From: DATJUF01 sp035524095
GTDB lineage: Bacteria > Desulfobacterota > Binatia > Binatales > Binataceae
NCBI GenBank assembly: GCA_035524095.1
Contig: DATKPK010000264.1
Location: forward strand, 1-64,000
Direction of reading: 5' to 3'
Length of the DNA: 64,000 bases
Shown here: piece after piece, positions 26,522 to 35,690 of the stretch
Layout: each line of letters opens with the position of its first letter
Position numbering within the stretch: position 1 is the stretch's first letter
Position numbers and translations under genes: made by a program
The notes under the pieces: model-generated
What the model was told of the DNA's origin: nothing
The model's input: only the letters and a program-made list of their open reading frames with translations
The model's database searches: none

Positions 26522-28843
26522 TTACGAGTAGGTCTTTGGGTTTCGTTCAGTATAGTAGTTAGAATAACGATAGTAGCGTTTGTGGCTCCTATGCTGCGGA
26601 CGGTTGAAGTCGACCCGATTGAAGACGAAACCGAGTACGCGCGCACCGGCATGAATTAGGCGCCCATACGATTCAACGACAGCTTGGCGAGGAGTATCTT
26701 GCCCAATTACAAGAACGACGCCATCGACCATCGTGGATAGCGCGGTAGTGTCACTAGCACTCATTACTGGGGCCGAATCGACTAGGACGCAATCATGCTG
26801 GCGGCTCAGATCCTCTAGTAGAGCGCGCATGTGAGACGACACCAGCAATGCCGAAGGATTCGGTGTGGATGAACCGGCAGAAAGCAAGGAGAGATTGGTG
26901 ACCGGAGAAATGACTCCTTCACCTAGCGTGATCTGACCCGCGAGCACATCAGTAAGGCCGGCCGTCGAACGGATGGAAAAGAGCTGATGACATCGGGGAC
27001 GGCGTAGGTCGGCGTCGACGAGAACCGTGCGTGCACCCATCTGTGCTGAAATCAATGCTGTGTTGGAAACGGTCAGAGTTTTGCCCTCTTGAGGGATCGA
27101 GCTGGTGAAGAGTATCGACCGAGGAGAGCCGCCAGCGCGAGAAAAAAGTAAAGCCACTCTGATCATCCGGTAGGGCTCAGTATAGTTAGCAGAATCAACC
27201 GTGTTTAAAGTGATCAATTCCTGAGGCCCGCTGTCATCTGGTTTTCGGCGCGAGTGCCTCTTGGATGGCCTCCCGGGTTTCAACCTTGAGTAGTCAGGCG
27301 CGACCGCAAGGCGAGGCAGATGCAGGACCCGGTCGATTTCTTCAACGTCTTTGAAACGGTGGTCGCTGTTCTCAAGAAAAAAGGCGAACCCGATTCCAGT
27401 GAGGGATGCGATCAACCCAGTGATTGATATAGTCTTGAAGACCTTAGGATCAGATGGAGCGCGAGGCGCGATCGCGGGCGTAACGACAGTCTCATTAGAT
27501 ACGGGAGCCTGCTCAGCCACGCCCATCTCCTGCATGCGCTTAAGAACGTCCTCGTATAGCTTGCGATTGGTTTCTGCCTCGCGCTCGAGCACAGCATCCT
27601 GGAGCGCCGCGTCATTTTGCTCTAGGTCGCGTTCCTTTTCCTCGTCAACGGCTTGGCGCAACGCGTGTTCACGGCTAAGAGATTCCTGATATTCGCGGTC
27701 GATGCCTTTCGTGACATTAGCGATTTCTCCGTTGAGCCGTGCTCGCGATTCGTTTAGCTGGGCTTTGAGTTTCGCCATATCCGGCCACTGATCAGTAAAG
27801 TGGCTAGCCATCGCCGCATATTGGGCTGCCAGCTCATCGGTTTGCGGCTTTAGGGCCTCAATCATTGGGTTGCTGATCACTGGAGGCAAGGAATCATAGT
27901 CACCGCCGTGAATGAGTTGCATTTCGGCTTCGAGCCTGATGCGGTTGGTTTCCGCGTCCGTCAACGCAGTGGAGAGCGCCGCCATGCGGGTTTCGGCGAT
28001 CTGCTCTTTGTCGTCACTTGTGAAGTATATGATGCCTTTGGCGTGACGATAGCTGTTCAGCGCGGCTTCAGAGGCTTCTACTTGTTGCTTGATCTCTACG
28101 AGTTGATTGCGGAGAAATAGCTGCGCACGTGCGCTAGCCTGATGACGTAGGTCCAGGCCCCAGTCGATATAGCAGTGGGTGTGTGCGTTAGCGATTCGAG
28201 CGGCTAGCGTTGGGTCGGTAGTAGTAAACGAGACGGTTACCAATTGTGTCCCCAGGACCGGTGTAACGGAAAGCATCTTAAGGTAGTGCGTTATAGCGTC
28301 AGAACTGGCGCCGAGGTCGGCAGTATCCGGAAGAGAAGCTGCAAAGTTGGGGTGAAAGATGCTTAGTAATCGTCCTGGCCATTGACGAACAAGCTGCACA
28401 AGCTCAAAGTTTCCTTTTGGTCCAAGCAAAGGGATGCGATCAAGAGCCAGACTGCGGATGACTTTAGCTGCGAGTGCTGGACTCTGCAGCAGATTCTCTT
28501 GGGTCTTGTAAAAATCGTGCTCATCGCTGTTTGGCGTCGTCGCGACCAACTGTGTGACGTCGAGTATCTGTGGAATTGAGGGTTGAATCAGTAACGTCGC
28601 TGTCGCCGTATAGCGCGGCGTCTGCACTAGAATAACTATTAGGGCTACGATCAAAGCGCCGGCGACAGTACCGAGCAATAGTACGAGCCGCTTGCGGAGG
28701 GTCAGCCAGCATTCCCAAAGACCCAGGCCATGCTGCTCGTTGAATTCCTGTCGATAAAGTTCTGCGTGTGGCCGGTCTTGCGAAGACGGGGGAATGATCG
28801 GAGCGACTGGCAAACCATCTGGCTCGGACATTGGGAGGTTCAC
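26522..28843 (-). CDS. Wzc-type polysaccharide co-polymerase and tyrosine autokinase
   Basis: The 773-residue protein joins a Wzz chain-length domain and a BY-kinase. It has a first membrane segment near residues 50-72 (LVLLLGTVAGALIVALIVIL), a periplasmic coiled-coil region of about 350 residues, and a second membrane segment near 470-490. The cytosolic kinase has Walker A SSIPQEGKTLTVSNTAL, Walker A' VLVDADLRRPRC and Walker B DCVLVDSAPVM. The last 20 residues hold the tyrosine cluster YYRYSNYY used for autophosphorylation. It controls polymer length and export together with the Wza protein encoded 36 bases upstream. Walker A has Q-E-G-K-T where many homologues have G-E-G-K-S. Confidence 0.94.
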   Translation of the reverse strand: MNLPMSEPDGLPVAPIIPPSSQDRPHAELYRQEFNEQHGLGLWECWLTLRKRLVLLLGTVAGALIVALIVILVQTPRYTATATLLIQPSIPQILDVTQLVATTPNSDEHDFYKTQENLLQSPALAAKVIRSLALDRIPLLGPKGNFELVQLVRQWPGRLLSIFHPNFAASLPDTADLGASSDAITHYLKMLSVTPVLGTQLVTVSFTTTDPTLAARIANAHTHCYIDWGLDLRHQASARAQLFLRNQLVEIKQQVEASEAALNSYRHAKGIIYFTSDDKEQIAETRMAALSTALTDAETNRIRLEAEMQLIHGGDYDSLPPVISNPMIEALKPQTDELAAQYAAMASHFTDQWPDMAKLKAQLNESRARLNGEIANVTKGIDREYQESLSREHALRQAVDEEKERDLEQNDAALQDAVLEREAETNRKLYEDVLKRMQEMGVAEQAPVSNETVVTPAIAPRAPSDPKVFKTISITGLIASLTGIGFAFFLENSDHRFKDVEEIDRVLHLPRLAVAPDYSRLKPGRPSKRHSRRKPDDSGPQELITLNTVDSANYTEPYRMIRVALLFSRAGGSPRSILFTSSIPQEGKTLTVSNTALISAQMGARTVLVDADLRRPRCHQLFSIRSTAGLTDVLAGQITLGEGVISPVTNLSLLSAGSSTPNPSALLVSSHMRALLEDLSRQHDCVLVDSAPVMSASDTTALSTMVDGVVLVIGQDTPRQAVVESYGRLIHAGARVLGFVFNRVDFNRPQHRSHKRYYRYSNYYTERNPKTYS

Positions 28844-28879
28844 TTGTTGTAGAAGCAGACGCCGTGGAGTGGCTCGCCC

Positions 28880-30043
28880 TTATGGGATCGGTATCGCGAG
28901 CCCCGGCGAAAAGCGGCCCAGGATGGAGTAGACTGCATAAGGAACCGCGCCGACAACCGAGCGATCGACTATTACAACATCGCCAGCTTCAAGCGGTATG
29001 TCGGGCGACGCTCCTGACCGGATCGCTGATAGATTAACTGACAGCTTGGCTCTTTGGTTTCCCGAGCCTGAACGGAGAATCCTGGCGTTCGAGCTGAAAA
29101 GTGCCCCTCCTGCAGCCGCGATCGCACCTAATACGGTCATTCCGGGGGTGAGATTTACTGCGCCTGGGGTGTTGACCCATCCTTCAACCGTAACGTTCCC
29201 AGCGACGGGCACGATTACGGTATCCCCAGGCCGCGCAGGCAGCTCGAGGCAGCGGCGCTCGTTATCATCATGCATGTTCATAACGATCGGCGAGGGTACC
29301 CCATCGGTATGCGACGCCGGCGCAAGTAATTCACCATCAGATGAATCACTGTGAATGGGCGTGTCGCCCTTTACACTGCGCCCGGAGGTCTCGGGAGACG
29401 CCTTAATGGAATAGGTACTCGAAGCGGAGAGACCGCCTATACGCAGGCCGGGCCGCCATGCCGACCCTGGAATGAACAAGACACGCTGAGACGCATCATC
29501 GCGTAGGCCTCCCGCTTCCGCAATCGTGTCCATAATCGTTTCGTTCTGGCTCGAAAGAACAATCAAACCGGGTTTATTCACCAGGCCCATTACGCGGACG
29601 GTGCGGCTCTTATCTTCTTCGTTGAAAACGCTCACTTCGGGATTACGAATGTACTTGCTGAGCCGCCGTTCGAGTTCGCGCTCAAGATCATCGTCGGTCA
29701 TATGCGTCACGGAAACAGTTCCGGCAAAAGGAAAGGCAATCGTGCTATCGCCGCTCACGCGCACCTCAAGTTTCTCCAACTGATCGACACCCACGACGGT
29801 GATGCGGAGCAAGTCACCTGGACCAATCGGGTAGTCGGTTTGACTGATCTGAGAGCTGCGGCTGTTCCAGAGTTGTCGAAATTCGGACGAAGTCCGGCAG
29901 TCTGATATGGAGCTCGCTACATCGGCAGCCGGTGGCAGATAGGATGACTCATCTCTCAATGCAGATTGGCCGTTGGCAGTACGGCAAATCAACGACTCAA
30001 CAGCAGCGAATAGTAGAAACAAAGGCAGAATAAGCCTAGCCAT
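28880..30043 (-). CDS. Polysaccharide export outer-membrane protein (Wza-type, SLBB)
   Basis: The 387-residue protein has an N-terminal signal peptide (LILPLFLLFAAVESLICRT), the Poly_export domain (YPIGPGDLLRITVVGVDQLE and AFPFAGTVSV), and two SLBB domains (RVMGLVNKPGLIVL and VTVEGWVNTPGAVNLTPGM). A region of about 60 less conserved residues lies between the SLBB domains. The Cys at residue 20 is a poor lipobox because the preceding residue is Ile. The protein should form the export channel paired with Wzc. It is the first gene of the exopolysaccharide run, so the main promoter must lie upstream in 30044-31306. Confidence 0.92.
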   Translation of the reverse strand: MARLILPLFLLFAAVESLICRTANGQSALRDESSYLPPAADVASSISDCRTSSEFRQLWNSRSSQISQTDYPIGPGDLLRITVVGVDQLEKLEVRVSGDSTIAFPFAGTVSVTHMTDDDLERELERRLSKYIRNPEVSVFNEEDKSRTVRVMGLVNKPGLIVLSSQNETIMDTIAEAGGLRDDASQRVLFIPGSAWRPGLRIGGLSASSTYSIKASPETSGRSVKGDTPIHSDSSDGELLAPASHTDGVPSPIVMNMHDDNERRCLELPARPGDTVIVPVAGNVTVEGWVNTPGAVNLTPGMTVLGAIAAAGGALFSSNARILRSGSGNQRAKLSVNLSAIRSGASPDIPLEAGDVVIVDRSVVGAVPYAVYSILGRFSPGLAIPIP

Positions 30044-30871
30044 CGGAGTAAGTAGTCTTGAGAGGATAGTGGTAGTACGCTGCCAGATTCGATTCAGTTG
30101 TTATCGTTGACTATCGATCCACGCGTCCGCCATCCCAGAGCTGTTGGGTAATCGAGCGGTGGTCCGATTCCGGCGCTTCAGGAGCTGCGAAAGACGACTA
30201 CGCGCGGAATCATCGAGCGAGATTCATATTTACTCAACATGGCCGATCTTCAACAAGATAGAGCCACGCTACTTCGTGTAGGATAGGTCCGGCAAAGGGT
30301 GAAGAACGCGAAGCGTGCAGCAGGTTCAACTGCTATTTTGCAACTCGATCGGGAATAGCGACCTTAAGCTGAGCCTTCAATACGATGTTAAGTTGTTGTC
30401 AATACTGTGCTTTGAGGTGAGTTACAATTTAACCTTGCCTGGAGACACACCGTCATGGAGATCGTCGTGACTCGAACGATTCGGAGAGGTTGCATGCGAT
30501 CTAGATGACGGAATCGTACGGATGCGATCCGAACTGGACGAAATGATCGGCCCTTAATGATTGATTAGTCGAGCAAAGGAGTCTTGAATGCAAGATTAAT
30601 CCGATTTGGCATGTCTGAGGTCGGTTTAGAGGAGACTAGCTTGTGCGCGGAATGACTCCTCCGCAAACTATCGCGTGTCGATCATCAGCCGAGGCTTGGT
30701 TCATCGAACTTTCATCATAAAAACCACCGGAAATTTGCCACTAGCATCTGGCCAATAAACGTCAGTACTCCGTATAGTGGCGTCGTGACTATGTCTCTCA
30801 ACGCGATCCCAGTCCGTGACCTTTCAAGTTGCGTTGCTGCGGATCGGCCACGCTCATCTGAATCTGCTCAG

Positions 30872-30900
30872 CGACTATGTCTCGAAGCGACACATAGTCG
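30872..30900. repeat. Inverted repeat with 9-bp arms
   Basis: CGACTATGT (30872-30880) and ACATAGTCG (30892-30900) are perfect inverted copies separated by 11 bases. The left arm and following bases recur as GACTATGTCTC at 30786-30796. The spacing fits a regulator dimer site or an RNA hairpin; no T-run follows, so a terminator is unlikely. Confidence 0.5.
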
Positions 30901-31210
30901 TCCGACGAGTCGTCTCACCTGACTATCGCTCTCCTTGAACAGCGCTAAGGGCTTCTCGAGCCCTCGGCCGTCTTTGTTTCGGCTATCTTCGCCGCGAAGG
31001 TTCGTAGGACCTCGCAGCAGAATTCCATCGAGACAGCGAAAGCCGATTCTACAGTCTTTGGAAGGTTGCATGATTCACGACAAACCGAGGCAGGCAGTGA
31101 GTCAATTAGGTACAGACTCTGTGCTTTAGCCAGATGAGTCAAAGACGGCTGATGAGTTGATCCCTTCTAGGAGGAGACGCTCAAAACGGCGACAACGACC
31201 AGCGCGAATC

Positions 31211-31226
31211 TGGTATCGGGTTTGCT
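31211..31226 (+). promoter_or_regulatory. Possible sigma-54 (-24/-12) promoter
   Basis: TGGTATCGGGTTTGCT keeps the invariant GG and GC with exactly ten bases between them and matches the TGGCAC-N5-TTGCW consensus at nine of twelve informative positions. Transcription would begin near 31237, about 88 bases before the activator-like gene. Such matches occur by chance, so the call is tentative. Confidence 0.3.
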
Positions 31227-31324
31227 CACGATCTTTCTCTTCGTGACAGACGCTCGCGTCAGTCATTAGTCAATGAGCGATCGGTCAACGAGCGTTTCGC
31301 TGAGGAGTGAAGGTACAAAGTAGT

Positions 31325-32506
31325 ATGGAGCCTTTCGCGCGTATCGCACTTGGTAGAGGAGCTCCCGCCGAACTCGCACACCGCTTGGCGGCGATCGGTC
31401 TCGAATCGGTGCCGGAACGCAACTGGCATCTGGCCGACTTCGCGGTTGAGTTCGATGGCGAGGTGGGGCAGCGCAACACTGGAGTACCGATAGCCCGGAT
31501 CGCGATGCGCGCCATCCCTAACGATGCGCTGCCCGCTGATTTCGCTTCGCCGAGCGTTCATGCTGTGGCTTGCTTCATTCTTTCCCGGGCGCTTTGCCTA
31601 TCTGCGCCTTTTCTCACTGCTGAGGCGAGCGTGTTCGAAGTCGTTCGCTCAGTGCTAACACTGACGCGCGGACCGGCGCGCTTGGTGATTGAAGGTGAGA
31701 CTGGGGTGGGTAAGCAAGCGCTAATTCGTATTGTCTTGGCCGCGGCAGGCACCGGCCAAATTGTGCGCGTCGATTGTGCTTCGTTTGACGAGGCTTCCGC
31801 CGACAAAGAATTTTCAGCGGCGATTAAAGTCCTCGCGGGCACTGGTTCCGATGTCATATCAGGGGAAGCCGCCCACGGCGGGATTCTCTTCCTCAATCGG
31901 GTCGACGAATTACCACTTTCGGCTCAGCGGCGATTACTCAACGGGATCCATTCCGCGCCGGTGATACGCCCGCGTATCCGTTACCTTGCAACCTCAACGC
32001 AACCGCTTGGCGATCTAATGGCGCGCGGGTTGTTCGTTCCTGAACTGCACAATCTCTTCGAGGTCGCAGTTGCGCTTTCGCCATTGCGCGAGCGTCCTGC
32101 AGACGTGGCGATGTTGGCTTCGTATTTTCTGCGCAATACCAATCCTGCGCTGGCATTGAGTGGCGGAGCTCTCAAAACTCTGACCGACTATCCTTTTCCG
32201 GGTAATGTCCGTGAGCTGCAAAATCTGATTACCAGACTCGCGATTGTGCCGCTGGCTTCCGAGAACACGGTCATTGGACGTCCGGACATCCTGGGTCAGT
32301 TAGTAGCCTCCAGTACTGGACGCCTGCGTTCGGTGCCGCAGATGGGGCGTACGGCGCCCCGCGCGCGGCCACGATCTAACGTAGTCGGACCGCCCGCCGC
32401 TGCTGGTCCAGCCGGAACGCGTAACAAAGAGAATTCTCCGTTGCGGCTGACCCCGTCTACTGTTCGGCGTCCGCCTAAGCCGCCCAACGATCCTCGTCTC
32501 AGCTGA
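31325..32506 (+). CDS. Sigma-54 activator-like AAA+ protein with degenerate ATPase site and no DNA-binding domain
   Basis: The protein of 393 residues (ATG at 31325; a GTG at 31307 would add six) has a unique N-terminal region of about 105 residues and then a sigma-54-interaction AAA+ domain. Walker A is intact (GETGVGK, residues 124-130) and the sensor II segment PFPGNVRELQN (290-300) is well kept. However, the GAFTGA loop is missing. Walker B reads ILFLNR (187-192) instead of the usual LFLDE. The arginine-finger segment reads FVPELHNLF where FREDLYYRL is typical. The C-terminal 75 residues are Pro/Arg-rich and lack the Fis-type helix-turn-helix. It may bind ATP but should not hydrolyse it or open sigma-54 promoters. 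Placed divergently from the exopolysaccharide operon, a regulatory or decoy role is inferred. Confidence 0.8.
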   Translation: MEPFARIALGRGAPAELAHRLAAIGLESVPERNWHLADFAVEFDGEVGQRNTGVPIARIAMRAIPNDALPADFASPSVHAVACFILSRALCLSAPFLTAEASVFEVVRSVLTLTRGPARLVIEGETGVGKQALIRIVLAAAGTGQIVRVDCASFDEASADKEFSAAIKVLAGTGSDVISGEAAHGGILFLNRVDELPLSAQRRLLNGIHSAPVIRPRIRYLATSTQPLGDLMARGLFVPELHNLFEVAVALSPLRERPADVAMLASYFLRNTNPALALSGGALKTLTDYPFPGNVRELQNLITRLAIVPLASENTVIGRPDILGQLVASSTGRLRSVPQMGRTAPRARPRSNVVGPPAAAGPAGTRNKENSPLRLTPSTVRRPPKPPNDPRLS

Positions 32507-32517
32507 AACACGAATCA

Positions 32518-32546
32518 TTGTTCAGACCTTCAGTCAAGCTTATAAT
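32518..32546 (+). promoter_or_regulatory. Candidate sigma-70-type promoter for the small lipoprotein gene
   Basis: A perfect TATAAT at 32541-32546 is preceded at 17-base spacing by TTGTTC (32518-32523) in an A/T-rich stretch. The -35 is weak. Transcription would start near 32553, giving a leader of about 135 bases. Confidence 0.4.
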
Positions 32547-32687
32547 TTGCGAAAGTATTACGATTTAGTTTATAAATCTTGAATTCCTCAACCTCGAGCG
32601 CTCTGATTAAGGAATGACGCAGGCTGCCCTTGGCGGCACCAAACGCGTTCAACCCCGCCGGAGGCCGTCTCTATAGAACAAACCGAG

Positions 32688-32915
32688 GTGCAAACAACGG
32701 ATAGGAAGCGGCGAGCAACTCGTTCGACCCACTGGCTATTCAACTTAGGCATCGCTATCGCGATGGCCGGACTGGCAGGGTGTGCAGCGGCTCCAGCAAC
32801 GCCCCCATCGCAACGAATTGCACTGGTCACGCCTCAAAACACTCAAACTCCCAACACCGAAAGCTGGGCGAGGCTTCACAACAGTACCAGTTATTCGTGG
32901 ACAAACTGGTTCTGA
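32688..32915 (+). CDS. Small putative lipoprotein
   Basis: The 75-residue frame starts at a GTG and encodes a basic n-region (DRKRRATRST), a hydrophobic core (LFNLGIAIAMAGLAG) and a lipobox LAGC. The predicted mature part is only about 45 residues, rich in Thr, Pro, Asn and Ser. No domain is recognised. The ribosome site is weak (GAGG directly before the GTG). A promoter-like TATAAT lies upstream. It stands alone between the activator-like gene and the convergent amidohydrolase gene. Confidence 0.5.
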   Translation: MQTTDRKRRATRSTHWLFNLGIAIAMAGLAGCAAAPATPPSQRIALVTPQNTQTPNTESWARLHNSTSYSWTNWF

Positions 32916-32978
32916 AGATAAAGCTGGCAGCCGCGATCATCGCAGCCGCCCGCCAGCTGAACAGGCATAGGCTCGGCG

Positions 32979-34109
32979 CTAATTCAGCGCGTAATAGCGC
33001 TTGGCTCCCCCGGCCAGTACGTTAGCCTCAATCGCAGGCGGCATCCCCATTGCCTTGATCATTTTGGGCGCGTCGGGAAAGCCATCCAAATGCGGATAGT
33101 CGGTCGCCCAAAGGATGTTGTCTGAACCGATGTAGTCGGCGAGCAACGGCAAAGAGCCCTCGACCGGCTCGAATGAGATAAAGCATTGGCGCCGGAATAT
33201 CTCAGACGGCCGGGTGTTAAGCCGGGTATCATTCATGCCTTGATCGTCGAAATGACGATCCATCCGGTCGAGCCATCCCGCCATCCAGCCGCCGCCGGAC
33301 TCCAGCAATGCGATTCTGAGGTTCGGAAAGCGATCGCAGACGCCGCACATGATTAGGCTGGTCGCCGCAGCCATCATCTCGAATGTATGCGCTACGCAAT
33401 GCCGTACCGCACCGCCGCGAGTGAAACGATCCATCCCCAGCGTCGGCTGGCCGCTTTCAGAACCGCCGTGAATCCCTATCCCGAACCCTAGCGCCTGAGC
33501 CTGTTCCCATAACGGGTCGTTGGCGGGGTCATGCAACGCCCGCCCGTTATAAGGATTCGGGCGAATGAAACCGGCACGGAAGCCCAGTTCGTTGACTGCG
33601 AAATCCATTTCCTCGATGGCGTACTCCACGCTTTGCATCGGCAGCATCGCCGCGCCGAACAGCCGCTCTGGATACGAATGACAATAGTCTGCGAGCCAGC
33701 GATTGTAGGCACGGCAGGCGGCTGCGGCAAATACTGGCTCTTTGATCGAACCCAGGAACAGCCCCAGGCTTGGATAGAGGAAGGCCGCATCGACGCCCTC
33801 GGCATCCATGTCCGGGATGCGCGCGTGCGGATCGAAGCCGCCTTTCCGGCCTTCGCTATAAGGCATCTTCGGAGAGGTTTTGCCGTCGCGTGATCCATAG
33901 GCGCCGACAGCGCCGAAGCTGACGCGTTTCTTACCACGACTCAAGTCAACCGCGTCGTCGTACTCGACGCGAAAGATTTCAGCGCCATTCTCGAGTACGA
34001 TCAGCTTGGGGCATCCTTCGCGGAACTTGGGCTCCATGTAGCGTTCCCACAAATCGGGTGGCTCGAGGATGTGCCCATCCGCGTCGATGACGTTGTAGGT
34101 TTGGGCCAT
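32979..34109 (-). CDS. Amidohydrolase_2 (ACMSD-like) metal-dependent hydrolase
   Basis: The product (376 residues from the ATG at 34109, with GAGGTG upstream) starts MAQTYNVIDADGHILEPPDL. The N-terminal metal motif of the ACMSD-like TIM-barrel family is usually HxH; here it reads DADGH. Later motifs are GAAMLPMQSVEYAIEEM, GIGIHGGSES with a metal His, LIMCGVCDRFPNLRIALLESGGGW and LWATDYPHLDG with the catalytic Asp. These enzymes decarboxylate or hydrolyse small aromatic or carboxylic substrates. The clade starting DADGH is common in soil bacteria with unknown substrates. It is divergent from the SDR at 34364. Confidence 0.9.
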   Translation of the reverse strand: MAQTYNVIDADGHILEPPDLWERYMEPKFREGCPKLIVLENGAEIFRVEYDDAVDLSRGKKRVSFGAVGAYGSRDGKTSPKMPYSEGRKGGFDPHARIPDMDAEGVDAAFLYPSLGLFLGSIKEPVFAAAACRAYNRWLADYCHSYPERLFGAAMLPMQSVEYAIEEMDFAVNELGFRAGFIRPNPYNGRALHDPANDPLWEQAQALGFGIGIHGGSESGQPTLGMDRFTRGGAVRHCVAHTFEMMAAATSLIMCGVCDRFPNLRIALLESGGGWMAGWLDRMDRHFDDQGMNDTRLNTRPSEIFRRQCFISFEPVEGSLPLLADYIGSDNILWATDYPHLDGFPDAPKMIKAMGMPPAIEANVLAGGAKRYYALN

Positions 34110-34363
34110 AGCGCACACCTCTGCATTCTTGAATTTGATAGAATCAAAGCACAGCGGCATTCGTCCCGACAAGCCGTCAACCTCGCTTGGGGCCTGACAT
34201 TCCTTTCCCGGCTCGGATCGAAGGGAATCGTTCGCCGACGTTACTCGAGGACCAGGGAAGACGGAGGGTCATCCTCTGGCGCAATCTGCGCGACGCATGA
34301 TAACAGAATTGGTTCGCGGCAAAGCCAGTCACAGGCGATAGCGATGCTGCAGGAGTTTGAAGT

Positions 34364-35146
34364 ATGAGCCTCAGGCTTGATGGGAAGAACGCTCTGATAA
34401 CTGGAGCCGCGAGCGGTATCGGCCGCGCCTCCGCGATCCGCTTTGCCGAAGAGGGCGCGAATGTCGCGGTTGCGGATCGCAATCAATCTGCCGCTGAAGA
34501 AACGTCCGCCGAGGTGCGCAAACTTGGCCGTAAAGGGATCGCACTCGAGGTAGACGTGAGCGATCCCGCGCAAGTCAATGCGATGGTCGAGCGAACCCTC
34601 AAAGAACTCGGCGGAGTAGATGTCCTGCTGGCCGCCGCTGGCGTCTCACATGCTCGCTACGGCGAGGGTCAAGTCAAGCACAAGCTGCTGCATGAGTTAT
34701 CTTTTGAGGAATGGCGCCGCCTGATGGCGATCAACCTTGACGGCTGCTTTTTGACCTGTCAGGCAGTGGCTCGCGAGATGATAAAGCAGAATCGCGGCGG
34801 ACGCATCATCGCGATCGCCTCAGGAGCAGCCAAGGTTCCTATCAAAGGATCGGGCGAATACGCAGTCAGCAAGGCGGGCGTGTGGATGCTGATGAAAAAC
34901 ATGGCGCTCGAACTCGGCCGTTACAACATCACGGCCAACGCGATCGGTCCAGGCGTGATCGATACGCCGATGACTAAGGATCTGCAGAGCAGTCGCAATT
35001 TCGAGAGGATGATCGGCCAGGTTCCTCTGCGCCGGATGGGTCAGCCGGTCGATGTCGCCAATACGGCTTTATTTCTCGCTAGTGAGGAAGGCCGCTACTT
35101 CACCGGTTCGATTCTCCATCCCGATGGCGGCTTTGTCATGCAGTAA
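34364..35146 (+). CDS. Classical SDR oxidoreductase
   Basis: The 260-residue protein has TGAASGIGRASAI (cofactor motif TGxxxGIG), a D-R pair after strand 2 (VADRNQ) and AAAGVSHA for NNAG. The catalytic Ser is in AIASGAAKVP, and the intact YAVSK supplies Tyr and Lys. The C-terminal LHPDGGFVMQ is typical of FabG/glucose-dehydrogenase-like SDRs. Unlike the SDRs at 9354, 12000 and 35691 it keeps the full catalytic set. The substrate is not predictable; divergence from an amidohydrolase suggests a shared small-molecule pathway. Confidence 0.92.
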   Translation: MSLRLDGKNALITGAASGIGRASAIRFAEEGANVAVADRNQSAAEETSAEVRKLGRKGIALEVDVSDPAQVNAMVERTLKELGGVDVLLAAAGVSHARYGEGQVKHKLLHELSFEEWRRLMAINLDGCFLTCQAVAREMIKQNRGGRIIAIASGAAKVPIKGSGEYAVSKAGVWMLMKNMALELGRYNITANAIGPGVIDTPMTKDLQSSRNFERMIGQVPLRRMGQPVDVANTALFLASEEGRYFTGSILHPDGGFVMQ

Positions 35147-35187
35147 AATGAGCGCCTCGAAATCCGTTTCCGCACAGCGGAATAAGA

Positions 35188-35685
35188 ATGGAGTGTAGTT
35201 ATTTGCCATTGAAGCGGTGGGCCCGACTCATTGTAGCTATCAGCCTGATAGCGCTGATCGGCCTCGTGATTCCGGCGGGTGGTCGCGCTGTTGCCCAAGA
35301 CATGAACATGGATTCCAGTGACTCGGGCAGCATGATGCTGCCGCCACCGGGAGCCGGGTCAGCACCGAATCCAACGCAACCACCGCCGATGCAGCCGATG
35401 CGCATTATGCAGCCGATTACCGGCTCGATGGCGGTGGCGCCGCCGTATGGAGTTGCGCCCTTGAAGGTCGGCTTCTTTGTGTTAGCGAACGATCCCGAAG
35501 GAATTGGCTTTCTTACGTATTCATGGAATTTCGGCGACGGCACCGTCTCGTCGTTACCGCCCGAACTGTATATCTTCCACACCTATAATAGTGCAGGAAC
35601 CTATGTCTGTACGCTGACGATCAAGACGGTTGACGGTCGCTCAAAGACCTTCGTCCAGGGTGTAGACGTCCAGGCGCCTGCTTGA
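35188..35685 (+). CDS. Exported PKD-domain protein
   Basis: The 165-residue protein has an N-terminal signal peptide (LIVAISLIALIGLVIPAGG...AVAQ), a Met/Pro-rich linker of about 60 residues (MNMDSSDSGSMMLPPP) and one PKD domain. The PKD domain runs from APLKVGFFVLANDPEG through YSWNFGDGTVSS to FHTYNSAGTYVCTLTI, the WxFGDG and HxYxxxGxYxVxL hallmarks. PKD domains are extracellular binding modules. A single domain without an enzyme is unusual. The methionine-rich linker could bind metal, which is speculative. It ends six bases from the convergent SDR gene. Confidence 0.85.
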   Translation: MECSYLPLKRWARLIVAISLIALIGLVIPAGGRAVAQDMNMDSSDSGSMMLPPPGAGSAPNPTQPPPMQPMRIMQPITGSMAVAPPYGVAPLKVGFFVLANDPEGIGFLTYSWNFGDGTVSSLPPELYIFHTYNSAGTYVCTLTIKTVDGRSKTFVQGVDVQAPA

Positions 35686-35690
35686 ACGCG

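Larger units (their letters stand above)
30044..31306. other. Long divergent regulatory region between the exopolysaccharide locus and the activator-like gene
   Basis: This 1.26-kb stretch has no convincing gene; short open frames near 30868-31142 overlap each other on both strands and lack ribosome sites. It must carry the promoters for the minus-strand exopolysaccharide run and the plus-strand activator-like gene. Visible signals are a 9-bp inverted repeat at 30872-30900, a repeated GACTATGTCTC (30786 and 30873), a possible sigma-54 promoter at 31211-31226, and a direct repeat GTCAAYGAGCG at 31269-31293. Confidence 0.55.

Noticed and set aside
30868..31142. Short overlapping frames on both strands in the long intergenic region
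   Set aside because: Low-complexity Arg/Ser/Pro-rich translations without ribosome sites, typical of chance frames.
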